The position numbers and the translations under genes were made by a program. Below the pieces are notes generated by a model, which made no database searches, was not told the origin of the DNA, and saw only the letters and a list, made by a program, of their open reading frames with translations. Shown here piece after piece: positions 7,474 to 16,338 of a stretch of 64,000 bases of DNA. Source of the stretch: an uncultured Prevotella sp. (lineage in GTDB: Bacteria; Bacteroidota; Bacteroidia; Bacteroidales; Bacteroidaceae); contig CAKQPF010000013.1 in NCBI GenBank assembly GCA_934256705.1, positions 3,177-67,176 of the forward strand, in the 5' to 3' direction. Every line of letters starts with the position of its first letter. The stretch's first letter is position 1.

Positions 7474-9249
7474 ATGTCAAACTTTAAAAATGTACAGCCA
7501 CTCGCCGACTTCAACTGGGAAGAATTCGAGAATGGCGGTATCAGCGAAGTATCAAAGGAGGAGCAGACTGCCTCTTATGATTCAACTCTTAACAAGGTGT
7601 CTGAGCATCAGGTAGTTGACGGTACAGTTATCTCTCTCGACAAGAAAGAGGTGATTGTTAACATCGGTTACAAGAGCGATGGTATCATCGCAGCATCTGA
7701 ATTCCGCTACAATCCAGACCTTAAGGTAGGTGATGTAGTAGAGGTATATGTAGAAAATCAGGAAGACAAGAAGGGTCAGCTGATCCTTTCTCACAAGAAG
7801 GCTCGCCTCAGCAAGTCTTGGGATCGCGTTAATGCTGCTCTCGACAACGAGGAAGTTGTTCAGGGTTACATCAAGTGCCGCACTAAGGGTGGTATGATCG
7901 TTGATGTATTCGGCATCGAAGCTTTCCTTCCAGGCAGCCAGATAGACGTACATCCTATCCGTGACTACGATGTATTCGTAGGCAAGACCATGGAGTTCAA
8001 GATCGTTAAGATCAATCAGGAGTTCCGCAATGTTGTCGTTTCTCACAAGGCTCTCATCGAGCAGGAGCTCGAAGCTCAGCGTAAGGAGATTATCTCTAAG
8101 CTTGAGAAGGGACAGGTACTCGAAGGTACTGTCAAGAATATCACCAACTATGGTGTATTCGTTGACCTCGGTGGTGTTGACGGACTCATCCATATCACAG
8201 ACCTCTCTTGGGGCCGCGTAAGCGATCCACACGAGGTAGTTAAGCTTGATGACAAGATCAATGTCGTAATCATTGACTTCGATGAGGAGAAGAAGCGTAT
8301 CGCTCTCGGTCTCAAGCAGCTCACTCCACACCCATGGGATGCTCTTGATCCAAACCTCCAGGTAGGTGATCACATCAAGGGTAAGGTAGTAGTTATCGCT
8401 GACTACGGTGCATTCGTTGAGGTTGCTCCTGGTGTAGAGGGTCTTATCCACGTATCTGAGATGTCTTGGAGCCAGCACCTCCGCAGCGCACAGGAGTTCC
8501 TGCACGTTGGTGATGAGGTTGAGGCTGTTATCCTTACTCTCGACCGTGACGAGCGCAAGATGTCTCTCGGTATCAAGCAGCTCAAGGATGATCCATGGGA
8601 GAACATCGAGACTAAGTACCCTGTAGGTTCTAAGCACAACGCTAAGGTACGTAACTTCACTAACTTCGGTATCTTCGTTGAGCTCGAGGAAGGTGTTGAC
8701 GGACTTATCCATATCTCAGACCTCTCTTGGACAAAGAAGGTAAAGCACCCTTCAGAGTTCACTCAGGTAGGCGCACCTATCGACGTTGTAGTTCTCGACA
8801 TCGACAAGGAAAACCGTCGTCTCTCTCTCGGTCACAAGCAGCTTGAGGAGAATCCTTGGGACACTTACGAGACAATCTACACTCCAGGTTCTATCCACAA
8901 GGGTAAGATCTCTGAGAAGATGGAGCGTGGTTCTGTAATCGTTCTCAACGAAGGTGGTGAAGGTTTCGCTACTCCTAAGCACCTCGTTAAGCAGGATGGC
9001 ACAGAGGCACAGGTTGGTGAGGAGCTCGATTTCAAGGTAATTGAGTTCGTTAAGGAGACCAAGCGCATCATCCTTTCTCACTCTCGCACATTCGAGGCAG
9101 AGCGTGAAGAGGAGAAGAAGCCAGCTCGCAAGCCACGTGCAGCTAAGAAGGAAGAGACAGCTGCTATCAATAACGTAGCTGCTGCACAGTCACTCGGTGA
9201 CTTCGACGCTCTTGCTGCATTGAAGGCTAAGATGGAGAAGGGTGAGTAA
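7474..9249 (+). CDS. rpsA: 30S ribosomal protein S1
   Basis: 591 residues with successive S1 RNA-binding domains. The best copies begin at VLEGTVKNITNYGVFVDLGGVDGLIHITDLSW-like segments near residues 210, 295 and 385, with more diverged copies at the N- and C-termini. A lysine/alanine-rich tail (KKPARKPRAAKKEE) follows the last domain, ending in a short segment DFDALAALKAKMEKGE. S1 binds mRNA on the small subunit and helps initiation on weakly structured leaders, which matters in Bacteroidetes where Shine-Dalgarno sites are poor. The gene is monocistronic, with its own -7 box and a hairpin terminator at 9298-9330. Codon choice is strongly biased, as expected for a highly expressed gene. Confidence 0.97.
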   Translation: MSNFKNVQPLADFNWEEFENGGISEVSKEEQTASYDSTLNKVSEHQVVDGTVISLDKKEVIVNIGYKSDGIIAASEFRYNPDLKVGDVVEVYVENQEDKKGQLILSHKKARLSKSWDRVNAALDNEEVVQGYIKCRTKGGMIVDVFGIEAFLPGSQIDVHPIRDYDVFVGKTMEFKIVKINQEFRNVVVSHKALIEQELEAQRKEIISKLEKGQVLEGTVKNITNYGVFVDLGGVDGLIHITDLSWGRVSDPHEVVKLDDKINVVIIDFDEEKKRIALGLKQLTPHPWDALDPNLQVGDHIKGKVVVIADYGAFVEVAPGVEGLIHVSEMSWSQHLRSAQEFLHVGDEVEAVILTLDRDERKMSLGIKQLKDDPWENIETKYPVGSKHNAKVRNFTNFGIFVELEEGVDGLIHISDLSWTKKVKHPSEFTQVGAPIDVVVLDIDKENRRLSLGHKQLEENPWDTYETIYTPGSIHKGKISEKMERGSVIVLNEGGEGFATPKHLVKQDGTEAQVGEELDFKVIEFVKETKRIILSHSRTFEAEREEEKKPARKPRAAKKEETAAINNVAAAQSLGDFDALAALKAKMEKGE

Positions 9250-9297
9250 TCATCTCTTCTGCAAAAAGGAGAAATAACTCTCTCTAAATAATAAATA

Positions 9298-9330
9298 AAG
9301 GTTCGTCCATTGATATGGGCGAACCTTTTT
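9298..9330 (+). terminator. Rho-independent terminator after rpsA
   Basis: AAGGTTCGTCCAT pairs with ATGGGCGAACCTT (one G-T mismatch/wobble) around a 4-base loop and is followed by a T run. Confidence 0.85.
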
Positions 9331-9383
9331 CGCATTTATGGACTTTTTTCCGCTTCCTTTTGCCGTGTATTCGTTTTTTTTTG

Positions 9384-9391
9384 TATCTTTG
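9384..9391 (+). promoter_or_regulatory. -7 box directly in front of the PP2C gene
   Basis: TATCTTTG matches TAnnTTTG and ends only five bases before the ATG at 9397. Transcription would start at or very close to the start codon, suggesting a leaderless or nearly leaderless mRNA if that ATG is used. Confidence 0.6.
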
Positions 9392-9396
9392 CACGC

Positions 9397-11217
9397 ATGA
9401 AGAAACAGGACAACAGGAAACGAAGACTTTTCTCCTCGATGTCTTTCCGCATCAATATGGTGCTGATTGTGGTGATGATTATCCTCGGATGGTCATTCAC
9501 TAACGTCATGACTGTAATCGTGGGCGGTATAAGTAATATGTCAAGAATGTCCACGATGGAGAAAGTCGTGAAGAAAGATATAGAGGATAATATAAATAAT
9601 GTGGAGAATGTCGTAAAGACTGCGGCGCTGATAGCGCAGCAAAAATGCGCTGATAAGACCGATATTGTGCAGATTTGCGACAGTATTGTGGTGCGAACGC
9701 CTGATATAGACAGCGCTTATGCGGCATTTTCTGATAGTGAAATATATGGAAACAATGAGTTGAGCAAATGTATTGACGCTGCAAAACTGCAGAAAACAAG
9801 TGTCTGGAGTGCTCCGCACTATGTGGCAAAGCATGGCAAACAGACGGCAGTAACCACGTTTGTGACTCCCCTTTGCAATGCAAAAGGCGAGGTGACAGGT
9901 GCCCTTTGCGCAGACATAAATCTGGACTGGCTCCGAAAGATAGCGGACAAGGAGATAGAATCGGGCAACGCATACATTTCAGTGGCTGCCAAGGAAGGAC
10001 TCTTTCTATATAATCGTGACTCGTCTCTTATCATGAAAAATGTGAATGAAGCGCCAGTAATACCAGTAGATAGCAGTAAGGTGATAGGTTTTATGTGTCA
10101 TCTTGTCGGCGTAAAAGATGTAGGAAACAGTTCGATGTCATCGGAAGTGATTGACAAAACCGGATGGATAGTGACCTGCGTAGTGCCATTAGGCGACAAC
10201 AATGACATGACAGTAATCATCACTTTGCTTGTCATTACAATGCTTGTGCTGTTGATGCTCGTCATAGTGTCTTGCATAATTTCGACAGTCAACTGGCAAC
10301 TGCGTCCTTTAGGCAGGATAGCCGAGGCGGCAAATGCCATTTCCAATGGAGATTTCAGTTACAAGATACCTGAGGTAAGCGGTCATTCCGACATATCGCA
10401 TCTGCGCAATTCCTTCGTAGCCATGCAGCAAGAGCTGGTCAGATACATTGATGACCTGCGCAATACCACGGAGAAAAAGGCGGGAATGGAGCGTGATCTC
10501 CACATCGCGTCCCAGATTCAGAAAGGTCTTCTGCCAAAGACGTTCCCGGCATTCCCTGAAAGAAACGACATAGATATATATGGTCTCGTCGTCCCTGCAA
10601 AGGAAGTGGGCGGTGATATCTTTGATTTCTTCATGCGAGATGAGAAACTCTTCTTCATGATAGGAGACGTCTCAGGCAAGGGAGTCCCTGCTTCACTCTT
10701 CATGATGGTGGTAGGTCATCTCTTCCGAAATGTGGGAAGATACAGCAATGAGCCGTCTATGATTGTGTCAGGAATAAACAGCGAACTGGCAAATGGCAAC
10801 GACCAGGATATGTTCTGCACCCTTTTCTGTGGTGTTCTGGATATGGAAACCGGAACGCTGTCTTACTGTAATGCAGGTCATAATGCTCCTATACTGATTA
10901 CGAAAGATGGTACTGACTTCATGAAACCATGCACAAACCTTCCTGCCGGTGCCATTGCAGACTTCTCTTATCAGACTGAAAGCGTACAAATGCAGAAGAA
11001 TGATGCGCTCTTCCTCTATACCGATGGAGTGACTGAAGCAGAAAACAAGGCAATGGAACTGTATGGCGATAGCCATACTCTCGGTATCGTTGAACTCCTG
11101 AAGGATGCTTCGATGAAGGAGATGGCAGACGGAGTCTTTGATGCAGTAAAGACTTTCGCTGATGGAAACGAGCAAAGTGATGACATCACAATGCTTTGCC
11201 TCCGCTGGAAGGGATAA
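9397..11217 (+). CDS. Membrane-bound PP2C-type (RsbU/SpoIIE) serine phosphatase with extracytoplasmic sensor and HAMP
   Basis: 606 residues from ATG 9397 (MKKQDNRKRRLF); upstream in-frame codons belong to the promoter and terminator region. Order of parts: a first membrane helix (about residues 20-45), an extracytoplasmic sensor of dCache type (about 60-255), a second helix (MTVIITLLVITMLVLLMLVIV), a HAMP segment (WQLRPLGRIAEAANAISNGDF), a short coiled coil, then the SpoIIE phosphatase domain. Metal-binding motifs are visible: VGGDIFDFF, GDVSGKGVPASLFM, LYTDGVTEAEN and the final SDDITMLCLRW. Relatives dephosphorylate anti-sigma-factor antagonists or other phosphoproteins in response to an external signal. 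No partner-switch gene lies next to it, so its target is unknown. Confidence 0.88.
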   Translation: MKKQDNRKRRLFSSMSFRINMVLIVVMIILGWSFTNVMTVIVGGISNMSRMSTMEKVVKKDIEDNINNVENVVKTAALIAQQKCADKTDIVQICDSIVVRTPDIDSAYAAFSDSEIYGNNELSKCIDAAKLQKTSVWSAPHYVAKHGKQTAVTTFVTPLCNAKGEVTGALCADINLDWLRKIADKEIESGNAYISVAAKEGLFLYNRDSSLIMKNVNEAPVIPVDSSKVIGFMCHLVGVKDVGNSSMSSEVIDKTGWIVTCVVPLGDNNDMTVIITLLVITMLVLLMLVIVSCIISTVNWQLRPLGRIAEAANAISNGDFSYKIPEVSGHSDISHLRNSFVAMQQELVRYIDDLRNTTEKKAGMERDLHIASQIQKGLLPKTFPAFPERNDIDIYGLVVPAKEVGGDIFDFFMRDEKLFFMIGDVSGKGVPASLFMMVVGHLFRNVGRYSNEPSMIVSGINSELANGNDQDMFCTLFCGVLDMETGTLSYCNAGHNAPILITKDGTDFMKPCTNLPAGAIADFSYQTESVQMQKNDALFLYTDGVTEAENKAMELYGDSHTLGIVELLKDASMKEMADGVFDAVKTFADGNEQSDDITMLCLRWKG

Positions 11218-11232
11218 CATGATAGGATATAG

Positions 11233-11272
11233 AAAAGAGCATTCTACAGAACAATATGTAGAATGCTCTTTT
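11233..11272. terminator. Bidirectional terminator between convergent PP2C gene and nth
   Basis: A perfect 16-bp stem (AAAAGAGCATTCTACA with its reverse complement) around an 8-base loop, A-rich on one side and T-rich on the other. It sits between two convergent genes. Confidence 0.85.
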
Positions 11273-11303
11273 GGGTATTGCCGTGTTTCATTCAAAAATG
11301 TCT

Positions 11304-11954
11304 TTATCCTTCTGCATCAATCCTTCTCTTTTCAGGGCAGAATGCAGTGAAAGGACACTTTTCGCATTTCGGTTTTCTGCTCGTGCAGACATATCTTCCG
11401 TGCAGCAAAAGCCAGTGGTGGGCATCTGGAATGTCGTCCGCAGGAATGAATTTAATGAGTTCCATCTCCACCTTGTACGGTGTGTTGTCCGATTTCCTTA
11501 CAAGTCCGAGACGATGCGAAACGCGGAAGATATGTGTATCTACAGCCATTGCCGACTTGCGGAAGGCTACAGCCTGAATGACATTGGCCGTCTTTCTGCC
11601 CACTCCAGGCAAGCGCAAAAGGTCATCCATGTCTGAAGGAACCTCGCCGTCATAGTCGCTTACCAGTATTTTTGCCGCTTCCACGAGATGCTGCGCCTTG
11701 GCATTAGGGTATGAAATGCTCTTTATGTATTCGTAAATCTCATTTTCATCAGCCGAAGCCATTGCCTTTGCATCAGGATAATCATGAAAGAGCGGCGGAG
11801 TGACCATATTGACACGTTTGTCGGTACACTGTGCGCTTAGCATTACAGCGACAAGCAACTGGAATGTGCTTCCAAAGTCAAGTTCAGAAGAAACCACTCC
11901 CATATTCTCGCGAAAATGGTCAAGTATGTATTCGTATCGTTCGCGTTTGGTCAT
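11304..11954 (-). CDS. nth: Endonuclease III
   Basis: 216 residues, typical length. The helix-hairpin-helix is LPGVGRKTANVI with the catalytic Lys in GRKTA; the catalytic Asp follows in VDTHIFRVSHRLG. The four-cysteine iron-sulfur cluster motif is at the C-terminus (C-x6-C-x2-C-x5-C in VCTSRKPKCEKCPFTAFC). It excises oxidised pyrimidines and nicks abasic sites in base-excision repair. It lies upstream-to-downstream with a glycosyltransferase and mtaB on the same strand, with a 29-base gap to the GT2 gene. Confidence 0.96.
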   Translation of the reverse strand: MTKRERYEYILDHFRENMGVVSSELDFGSTFQLLVAVMLSAQCTDKRVNMVTPPLFHDYPDAKAMASADENEIYEYIKSISYPNAKAQHLVEAAKILVSDYDGEVPSDMDDLLRLPGVGRKTANVIQAVAFRKSAMAVDTHIFRVSHRLGLVRKSDNTPYKVEMELIKFIPADDIPDAHHWLLLHGRYVCTSRKPKCEKCPFTAFCPEKRRIDAEG

Positions 11955-11983
11955 ATATCGCTATGTGATAATAAGTTATCAGT

Positions 11984-12997
11984 TTAGAGTTGGCTGAACA
12001 ATTTCTTGCCCTTTGCATAGTATTGCCAAAGTAAACTCTTCCCGAAAATCTCAGGAATATGGTTTACCTTCTTGGTGGCCTGAATGCGTTTTCGATCATT
12101 GTCGAAATCATGTTTCCAGCGATTAAATTCCCTTCTGCCACGTATCACAGCCTTGAAATCCCCGATACTCCTTCCGAGAATCAGCATCTGGAAAGCAGCA
12201 AGCCAGTCGAGGAAGAATCGGATGCGCATGACATGATGCAGTTCGCTGTCAGGCAGGTTCTTGTAGAGCATCGTGAGATTGTTTCGGAAGTTGAGAAACG
12301 TCTTCCTCGGGTTGCCCTTCGGCAGCGTACCGCCTCCGAGATGGAACGCCACGCTGTCAGTGACGCAGTATATCTTTCTGCCCAACAGGCGTATGCGCCA
12401 GCAGAGGTCTATCTCTTCATTGTGTGCAAAAAAGCGTCCGTCCAGTCCTCCAGCATCCCAATAGTCCCTGGATCTCACCATCATACACGCACCTGTGGCC
12501 CATAGAATCTCCATGTTCCGGTCGTATTGTCCGTGGTCTTTCTCCACCGTCTCAAAGATTCTGCCTCTGCAGAAAGGATAACCGTACTTGTCAATGAAAC
12601 CGCCTGCAGCGCCGGCATATTCAAATGAGTCCCTGGCCTTTATGGCGCGGAGCTTCGGTTGGCAAGCGGCAGCCTCGGGATGAGACTCCATGAAGTCGAG
12701 TAGGGGAGCGAGCCAGCCTTCCGGTACATCGACATCGGAATTGAGAAGAAGAAGATATTCCGCTTCCACCTGCTTGAAAGCCTTGTTGTATCCATCAGCA
12801 AAACCATAGTTTTTATCCAGCACTATGGTTCTGATTTCTGGAAAATCGCTTGCCAGCATCTTCAGCGAATCATCGCTTGAAGCATTATCTGCAATGATTA
12901 CCTCCGCCTCTGGAGAGTTCTTTATCACGGTAGGAAGGTAGGTTCGCATCATGTGAGCCCCGTTCCAGTTGAGTATTACAATCGCTATTTTCTTCAT
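11984..12997 (-). CDS. Glycosyltransferase family 2 (rhamnosyltransferase-like)
   Basis: 337 residues. The GT-A fold begins KIAIVILNWNGAHMMRTYLP; the nucleotide/metal region is LLLNSDVDVPEGWL and the acceptor region contains FAHNEEIDLCWRIRLLGRKI. The family transfers a sugar from a nucleotide sugar, usually in cell-envelope polysaccharide or glycoprotein synthesis. No other polysaccharide gene is adjacent, so the acceptor is unknown. It sits 27 bases after mtaB on the same strand and is probably co-transcribed with it. Confidence 0.9.
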   Translation of the reverse strand: MKKIAIVILNWNGAHMMRTYLPTVIKNSPEAEVIIADNASSDDSLKMLASDFPEIRTIVLDKNYGFADGYNKAFKQVEAEYLLLLNSDVDVPEGWLAPLLDFMESHPEAAACQPKLRAIKARDSFEYAGAAGGFIDKYGYPFCRGRIFETVEKDHGQYDRNMEILWATGACMMVRSRDYWDAGGLDGRFFAHNEEIDLCWRIRLLGRKIYCVTDSVAFHLGGGTLPKGNPRKTFLNFRNNLTMLYKNLPDSELHHVMRIRFFLDWLAAFQMLILGRSIGDFKAVIRGRREFNRWKHDFDNDRKRIQATKKVNHIPEIFGKSLLWQYYAKGKKLFSQL

Positions 12998-13024
12998 AAG
13001 TAGATAGTGTAATGCAAATTCAGA

Positions 13025-14395
13025 CTACTCACTTATTATCTCGCAGATGAGAGCAGACTTGTCATGATTGAACCCTTTCAATCTTACCATCATTATTTCA
13101 TTGTCGTATTCCTCCTTCGACTGCGCTGCTGGAAGTTCCACTCTGACGTAATTGTCCGTGAAACCGTGCATAGCTTTGCCTCGCGGAGCCTTCTCGAAGA
13201 GCACCTCTTTCTCCTGTCCGATGTGGGAAGCATAGAAAGCCTGCGTCTTTTCTTCCGACATATCGAGAAGCCTTTGGCTCCTTTTCTTCTTGTCTTTAGC
13301 ATCCACTACGTAAGGAATCTTTAGCGCAGCAGTGCCTGGTCTTTCGGAATAAGGGAACACATGAAGCTGGGTGACAGGCAGACTGTCGAGCAGCCTGTAA
13401 GTCTCCTCAAAGTATTCCGGTGTCTCGCCTCGTGTGCCTACCATCACGTCAATGCCGAGGAACGCATCCGGCATCAGGCGTTTGATAAGCTGAATCTTGT
13501 CAATGAAAAGCTGGGTGTCGTAATGTCTGTGCATCAGTTTCAGCACAGAGTCGGAACCGGACTGCAAAGGAATGTGGAAATGCGGCATGAACGCACGGCT
13601 CTTGGCGCAGTATTCTATCAGTTCCTCATCGATTAGGTCAGGCTCCAGACTTGAAATCCTGTATCTCTTTATCTCTTCGATGGAGTCGAGTGCCTTGACG
13701 AGGTCGATGAATCTCTCACCGGTAGTTTGACCGAAGTCGCCTATGTTGACGCCAGTGATGACTATTTCCTTGCCCCCTTCCGCTGCAGCCTTCCTGGCTT
13801 GTTCCACCAGGCTGGCGATGCTTGGGTTGCGGGAATTGCCACGGGCGAACGGTATGGTGCAGTAGGTGCAGTAATAGTTGCATCCATCTTGCACCTTAAG
13901 GAAATAGCGTGTCCTGTTTCCTTTTGAGCAAGAATGCTGGAAAGTCTTGATGTCTTTTGTCTTTACGGCATGAAACTCTCCGCAATGACCGTGCTTTTCC
14001 TCCTTTATGTCGCTCTTGTTGAGCTGGTTGCTCCATGCATTCGATAGGTAGTCGATGAGATTAGCCTTCTCATTGCTTCCCAAAACGAGGTCCACGCCCT
14101 CTATCTTTGCCACGGTTTCAGCCTCCAACTGTGCGTAACATCCTGTCACGATGACGAAAGAGTCCGGATTTTCTTTCACCATCTTGCGTATGGCTTGGCG
14201 ACATTTGCTGTCTGCCACTTCCGTTACCGAGCAGGTGTTTATCAGGCAGAGGTCCGCTTTCTCAGTCTTGTCTGCCGTTCTGACGCCCATTTCCTGAAGC
14301 ATCTGTCCGAATGTCGAAGTCTCGGAAAAATTGAGTTTGCATCCGAGAGTGAAGTATTTTGCTGTCTTGCCTTGAAATGCTGATGTATCTATCAT
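13025..14395 (-). CDS. mtaB: tRNA t6A37 methylthiotransferase (MtaB-like radical SAM enzyme)
   Basis: 456 residues. N-terminal UPF0004 domain (FTLGCKLNFSETSTFGQ; cluster cysteines also in INTCSV and VTGCYAQ). The radical-SAM domain carries the cluster motif CNYYCTYC. A TRAM-like C-terminal region ends the protein. The KLN form of the first cysteine motif and overall layout match MtaB (2-methylthio-t6A synthesis) rather than MiaB or RimO. Its -7 box is on the minus strand at 14434-14441. Confidence 0.9.
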   Translation of the reverse strand: MIDTSAFQGKTAKYFTLGCKLNFSETSTFGQMLQEMGVRTADKTEKADLCLINTCSVTEVADSKCRQAIRKMVKENPDSFVIVTGCYAQLEAETVAKIEGVDLVLGSNEKANLIDYLSNAWSNQLNKSDIKEEKHGHCGEFHAVKTKDIKTFQHSCSKGNRTRYFLKVQDGCNYYCTYCTIPFARGNSRNPSIASLVEQARKAAAEGGKEIVITGVNIGDFGQTTGERFIDLVKALDSIEEIKRYRISSLEPDLIDEELIEYCAKSRAFMPHFHIPLQSGSDSVLKLMHRHYDTQLFIDKIQLIKRLMPDAFLGIDVMVGTRGETPEYFEETYRLLDSLPVTQLHVFPYSERPGTAALKIPYVVDAKDKKKRSQRLLDMSEEKTQAFYASHIGQEKEVLFEKAPRGKAMHGFTDNYVRVELPAAQSKEEYDNEIMMVRLKGFNHDKSALICEIISE

Positions 14396-14433
14396 ATTCT
14401 TTACGCGTACATATTTATATATAAGTACAACTG

Positions 14434-14441
14434 CAAAGGTA
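14434..14441 (-). promoter_or_regulatory. -7 box for mtaB
   Basis: CAAAGGTA on the plus strand is TACCTTTG on the minus strand, about 39 bases before the mtaB ATG. Confidence 0.55.
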
Positions 14442-14640
14442 CGAATAAAAAATTATACAGGCAAATTTTGTGTCCGTAAACAGCGTAAAAGTGTTAAAAA
14501 ATGGGGTTTTGACGAGATTGAAAAAATTTTAACTTTTATTCACACTGCGTAAAACGTTGAATATCAAAATGTTGCAAAAGAGTTACAAAAAGGGTAGAAA
14601 AAAAATCAAAAAAAATGATACGTCGTATTAGAAAAATGCT

Positions 14641-14648
14641 TACCTTTG
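14641..14648 (+). promoter_or_regulatory. -7 box for the 53-residue lipoprotein gene
   Basis: TACCTTTG lies 52 bases before the ATG at 14701. The 305-base region 14396-14700 holds this and the divergent mtaB promoter and otherwise only AT-rich sequence. Confidence 0.55.
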
Positions 14649-14700
14649 CAGTGTTTTAATAAACAAAGATTGTTTTACATATTTTAAAAAGCAAAGAAAA

Positions 14701-14862
14701 ATGAAGAAATTAGTTTTTATGTTCGTAGCTATCGCAGCTATCTCTTTCGCATCATGTGGTCAGAAGACTGAGCAGGCTCCTGCTGAGGATACAGTTGACA
14801 CAACTGCAGTCGATACAGTTGCTGCTGACACTGTTGCTGCCGATACAGCTGCTGCTGAGTAA
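14701..14862 (+). CDS. Tiny lipoprotein (53 aa), acidic alanine/threonine repeat tail
   Basis: ATG 14701 to TAA 14862 encodes 53 residues. The N-terminus is a clear lipoprotein signal (MKKLVFMFVAIAAISFASCG; lipidated Cys at residue 19). The mature 35 residues are acidic and made of imperfect DTVAAD repeats with no aromatic residues. The gene has its own -7 box and a strong terminator, so it is a real stand-alone transcription unit. Codon usage is like that of highly expressed genes. Similar small Ala/Asp/Thr lipoproteins are known from Bacteroidetes genomes but have no function that I can name. Confidence 0.8.
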   Translation: MKKLVFMFVAIAAISFASCGQKTEQAPAEDTVDTTAVDTVAADTVAADTAAAE

Positions 14863-14893
14863 TATATTACTCACACGAACAGTAAAGAGTAAG

Positions 14894-14932
14894 CCGTTGG
14901 AACGATGTGATCATCGCACCAACGGTTTTTTT
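14894..14932 (+). terminator. Terminator after the tiny lipoprotein gene
   Basis: CCGTTGG and CCAACGG pair, with an inner CGATG/CATCG stem, followed by seven T. Confidence 0.9.
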
Positions 14933-14936
14933 GTTT

Positions 14937-14968
14937 CCTCCGGCAAAAGTTCTCGCTTTTGCCGGAGG
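14937..14968. repeat. Perfect 13-bp inverted repeat
   Basis: CCTCCGGCAAAAG and its exact complement flank a 6-base loop just after the terminator; a second terminator-like hairpin with a T-rich tail. Confidence 0.7.
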
Positions 14969-15026
14969 AATCTTTTTATTATGTGTCCCAAGTTTATGTT
15001 TATAGAAATCAATCAATAATCTTTAA

Positions 15027-15247
15027 GGAAAAACAGAACAAAATAACGATGACAAAGCAATTATTTCGTAATAGCTAAGCTTTTACATTGCAATAACATA
15101 GAAATTAGGCGGTAAAAGCATAGTTATTGCGTCCTAATAACTATGCTTTTACCGCCTAAAAACTATGCTTTTACAATATTCTGAATATCACGTTGTTATA
15201 CGATTACTATTCGACTGTTCTGTAAGAGTGGAAAAATCGAACAATTC
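15027..15247 (-). repeat. Structured 220-bp interspersed element, copy 1
   Basis: 221 bp read on the minus strand. It begins AATTGTTCGATTTTTCC and ends TTGTTCTGTTTTTCC. Inside is a perfect 23-bp hairpin (15106-15158, TAGGCGGTAAAAGCATAG...). Starts 11 bases after the azlD stop, in the same orientation. Other copies: 30611-30830, 39749-39969, 56873-57092. Confidence 0.85.
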
Positions 15248-15257
15248 TCATTGCCAT

Positions 15258-15560
15258 CTATGCTGACAGAGTGTCAACTATGAAGACGACAATGCAACAA
15301 AGGGCGGACACAGGGAACAGTCCCCAGCCTTTCCATGCTGCCGCAATACCGAATACAAGTGCCAACGAACCGGCAAGAGTGCTGGATGTGGCAGTGACAA
15401 TAGCGGGAAATGTCATAACGCTAAGCGTCACATAAGGGACGTAATAGAGAAAACTGCACAGGAAAGGATTGGTAATCCGCTTGCGGATAAGCGTCACCGG
15501 AAGGATGCGGATGGCATTGGTGACGAATATCATGAGGAGAATATATGCGATGGTGTTCAT
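15258..15560 (-). CDS. azlD: AzlD-like branched-chain amino acid exporter subunit
   Basis: 100 residues from ATG 15560; this start overlaps the azlC stop by four bases (ATGA), typical of coupled subunits. The upstream in-frame extension would lie inside azlC. Three to four membrane helices are visible (IAYILLMIFVTNAIRILPV; FLYYVPYVTLSVMTFPAIV; LALVFGIAAAWKGWGLFPV). AzlD is the small partner of AzlC in export of branched-chain amino acids or related compounds. Confidence 0.85.
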   Translation of the reverse strand: MNTIAYILLMIFVTNAIRILPVTLIRKRITNPFLCSFLYYVPYVTLSVMTFPAIVTATSSTLAGSLALVFGIAAAWKGWGLFPVSALCCIVVFIVDTLSA

Positions 15561-16270
15561 TCTTCTGAGGTCTTGATGGGTTTCAGCCATGCTGCCACGG
15601 CGGATATGATGATGGTAAGGAGGATGGTGCGCATTCCCGAACTGAGAAGGCTGACGTAAGGCATCACTGTGCATAGTCCGCTTGCCATGAAACTTGCAAG
15701 CACTGACCAGCCCACATTATGGTCCTTCTTGGATGGAGGAATGACGATGGCGATGAACATTCCATACAGCGCTACGCTCAATGCTGCAACGATATTTTTC
15801 GGCAGAGCGCCACCAGCCAGTATGCCGCATGCCGTGCCTGAAGCCCAGAAGAGGGTAGAGATGAATGCTGCACTGAAGGTATAAGAAGGAGCCAGTTTGC
15901 CGGGATAGGCTATTGAAATGCCAAAGACTTCGTCGGTGATGCAGAGCGCCACCATGATTCGTTTCCATAATGATGTGTTTTCGGCAAACTTCTGAGAGAG
16001 AGATGCGCTCATCAGCAGGTATCTGAGGTTGGCTATGAGGCTGATTCCCAGAATTTCCGCATAAGTGGTGCCGAGCGCAATCAGTGAATATACACCGTAT
16101 TCTCCAGCCGAAGCGCGGGTGAAGAAGCTGCTGATGAAGCCTGTAAGCATGGAAATGTCTGCCTTTCGGGCTATTATACCTAATGAGAAAGCTACGGCAA
16201 AGTAGCCCAAAGCAATCGGAATACCGTCTCTGAATCCTTGTCGGATGTCAGTGGAAATATGTGTTGCCAA
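15557..16270 (-). CDS. azlC: AzlC-like branched-chain amino acid exporter subunit
   Basis: About 237 residues if the TTG at 16270 is the start (MATHISTDIRQGFRDGIPIALG); the open frame reaches 16327 with another TTG and no ATG, so the start is uncertain. Conserved AzlC features are GFRDGIPIALGYFAVAFSLGI and the YAEILGISLIANLRYLLMSASLSQKF segment. Several membrane helices follow. Forms the larger subunit with AzlD encoded directly downstream. Confidence 0.85.
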   Translation of the reverse strand: MATHISTDIRQGFRDGIPIALGYFAVAFSLGIIARKADISMLTGFISSFFTRASAGEYGVYSLIALGTTYAEILGISLIANLRYLLMSASLSQKFAENTSLWKRIMVALCITDEVFGISIAYPGKLAPSYTFSAAFISTLFWASGTACGILAGGALPKNIVAALSVALYGMFIAIVIPPSKKDHNVGWSVLASFMASGLCTVMPYVSLLSSGMRTILLTIIISAVAAWLKPIKTSEE

Positions 16271-16338
16271 AATAATGTTTGTTGTTATTATGTAAGTAGG
16301 AGAGCAGTGTAACAGCCCTCCTACCAAGTATATACGTG

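Noticed and set aside
7582..8712. 376-codon open frame antisense to rpsA
   Set aside because: It mirrors the biased codons of rpsA, has no signal, motif or plausible composition, and the sense gene is certain.
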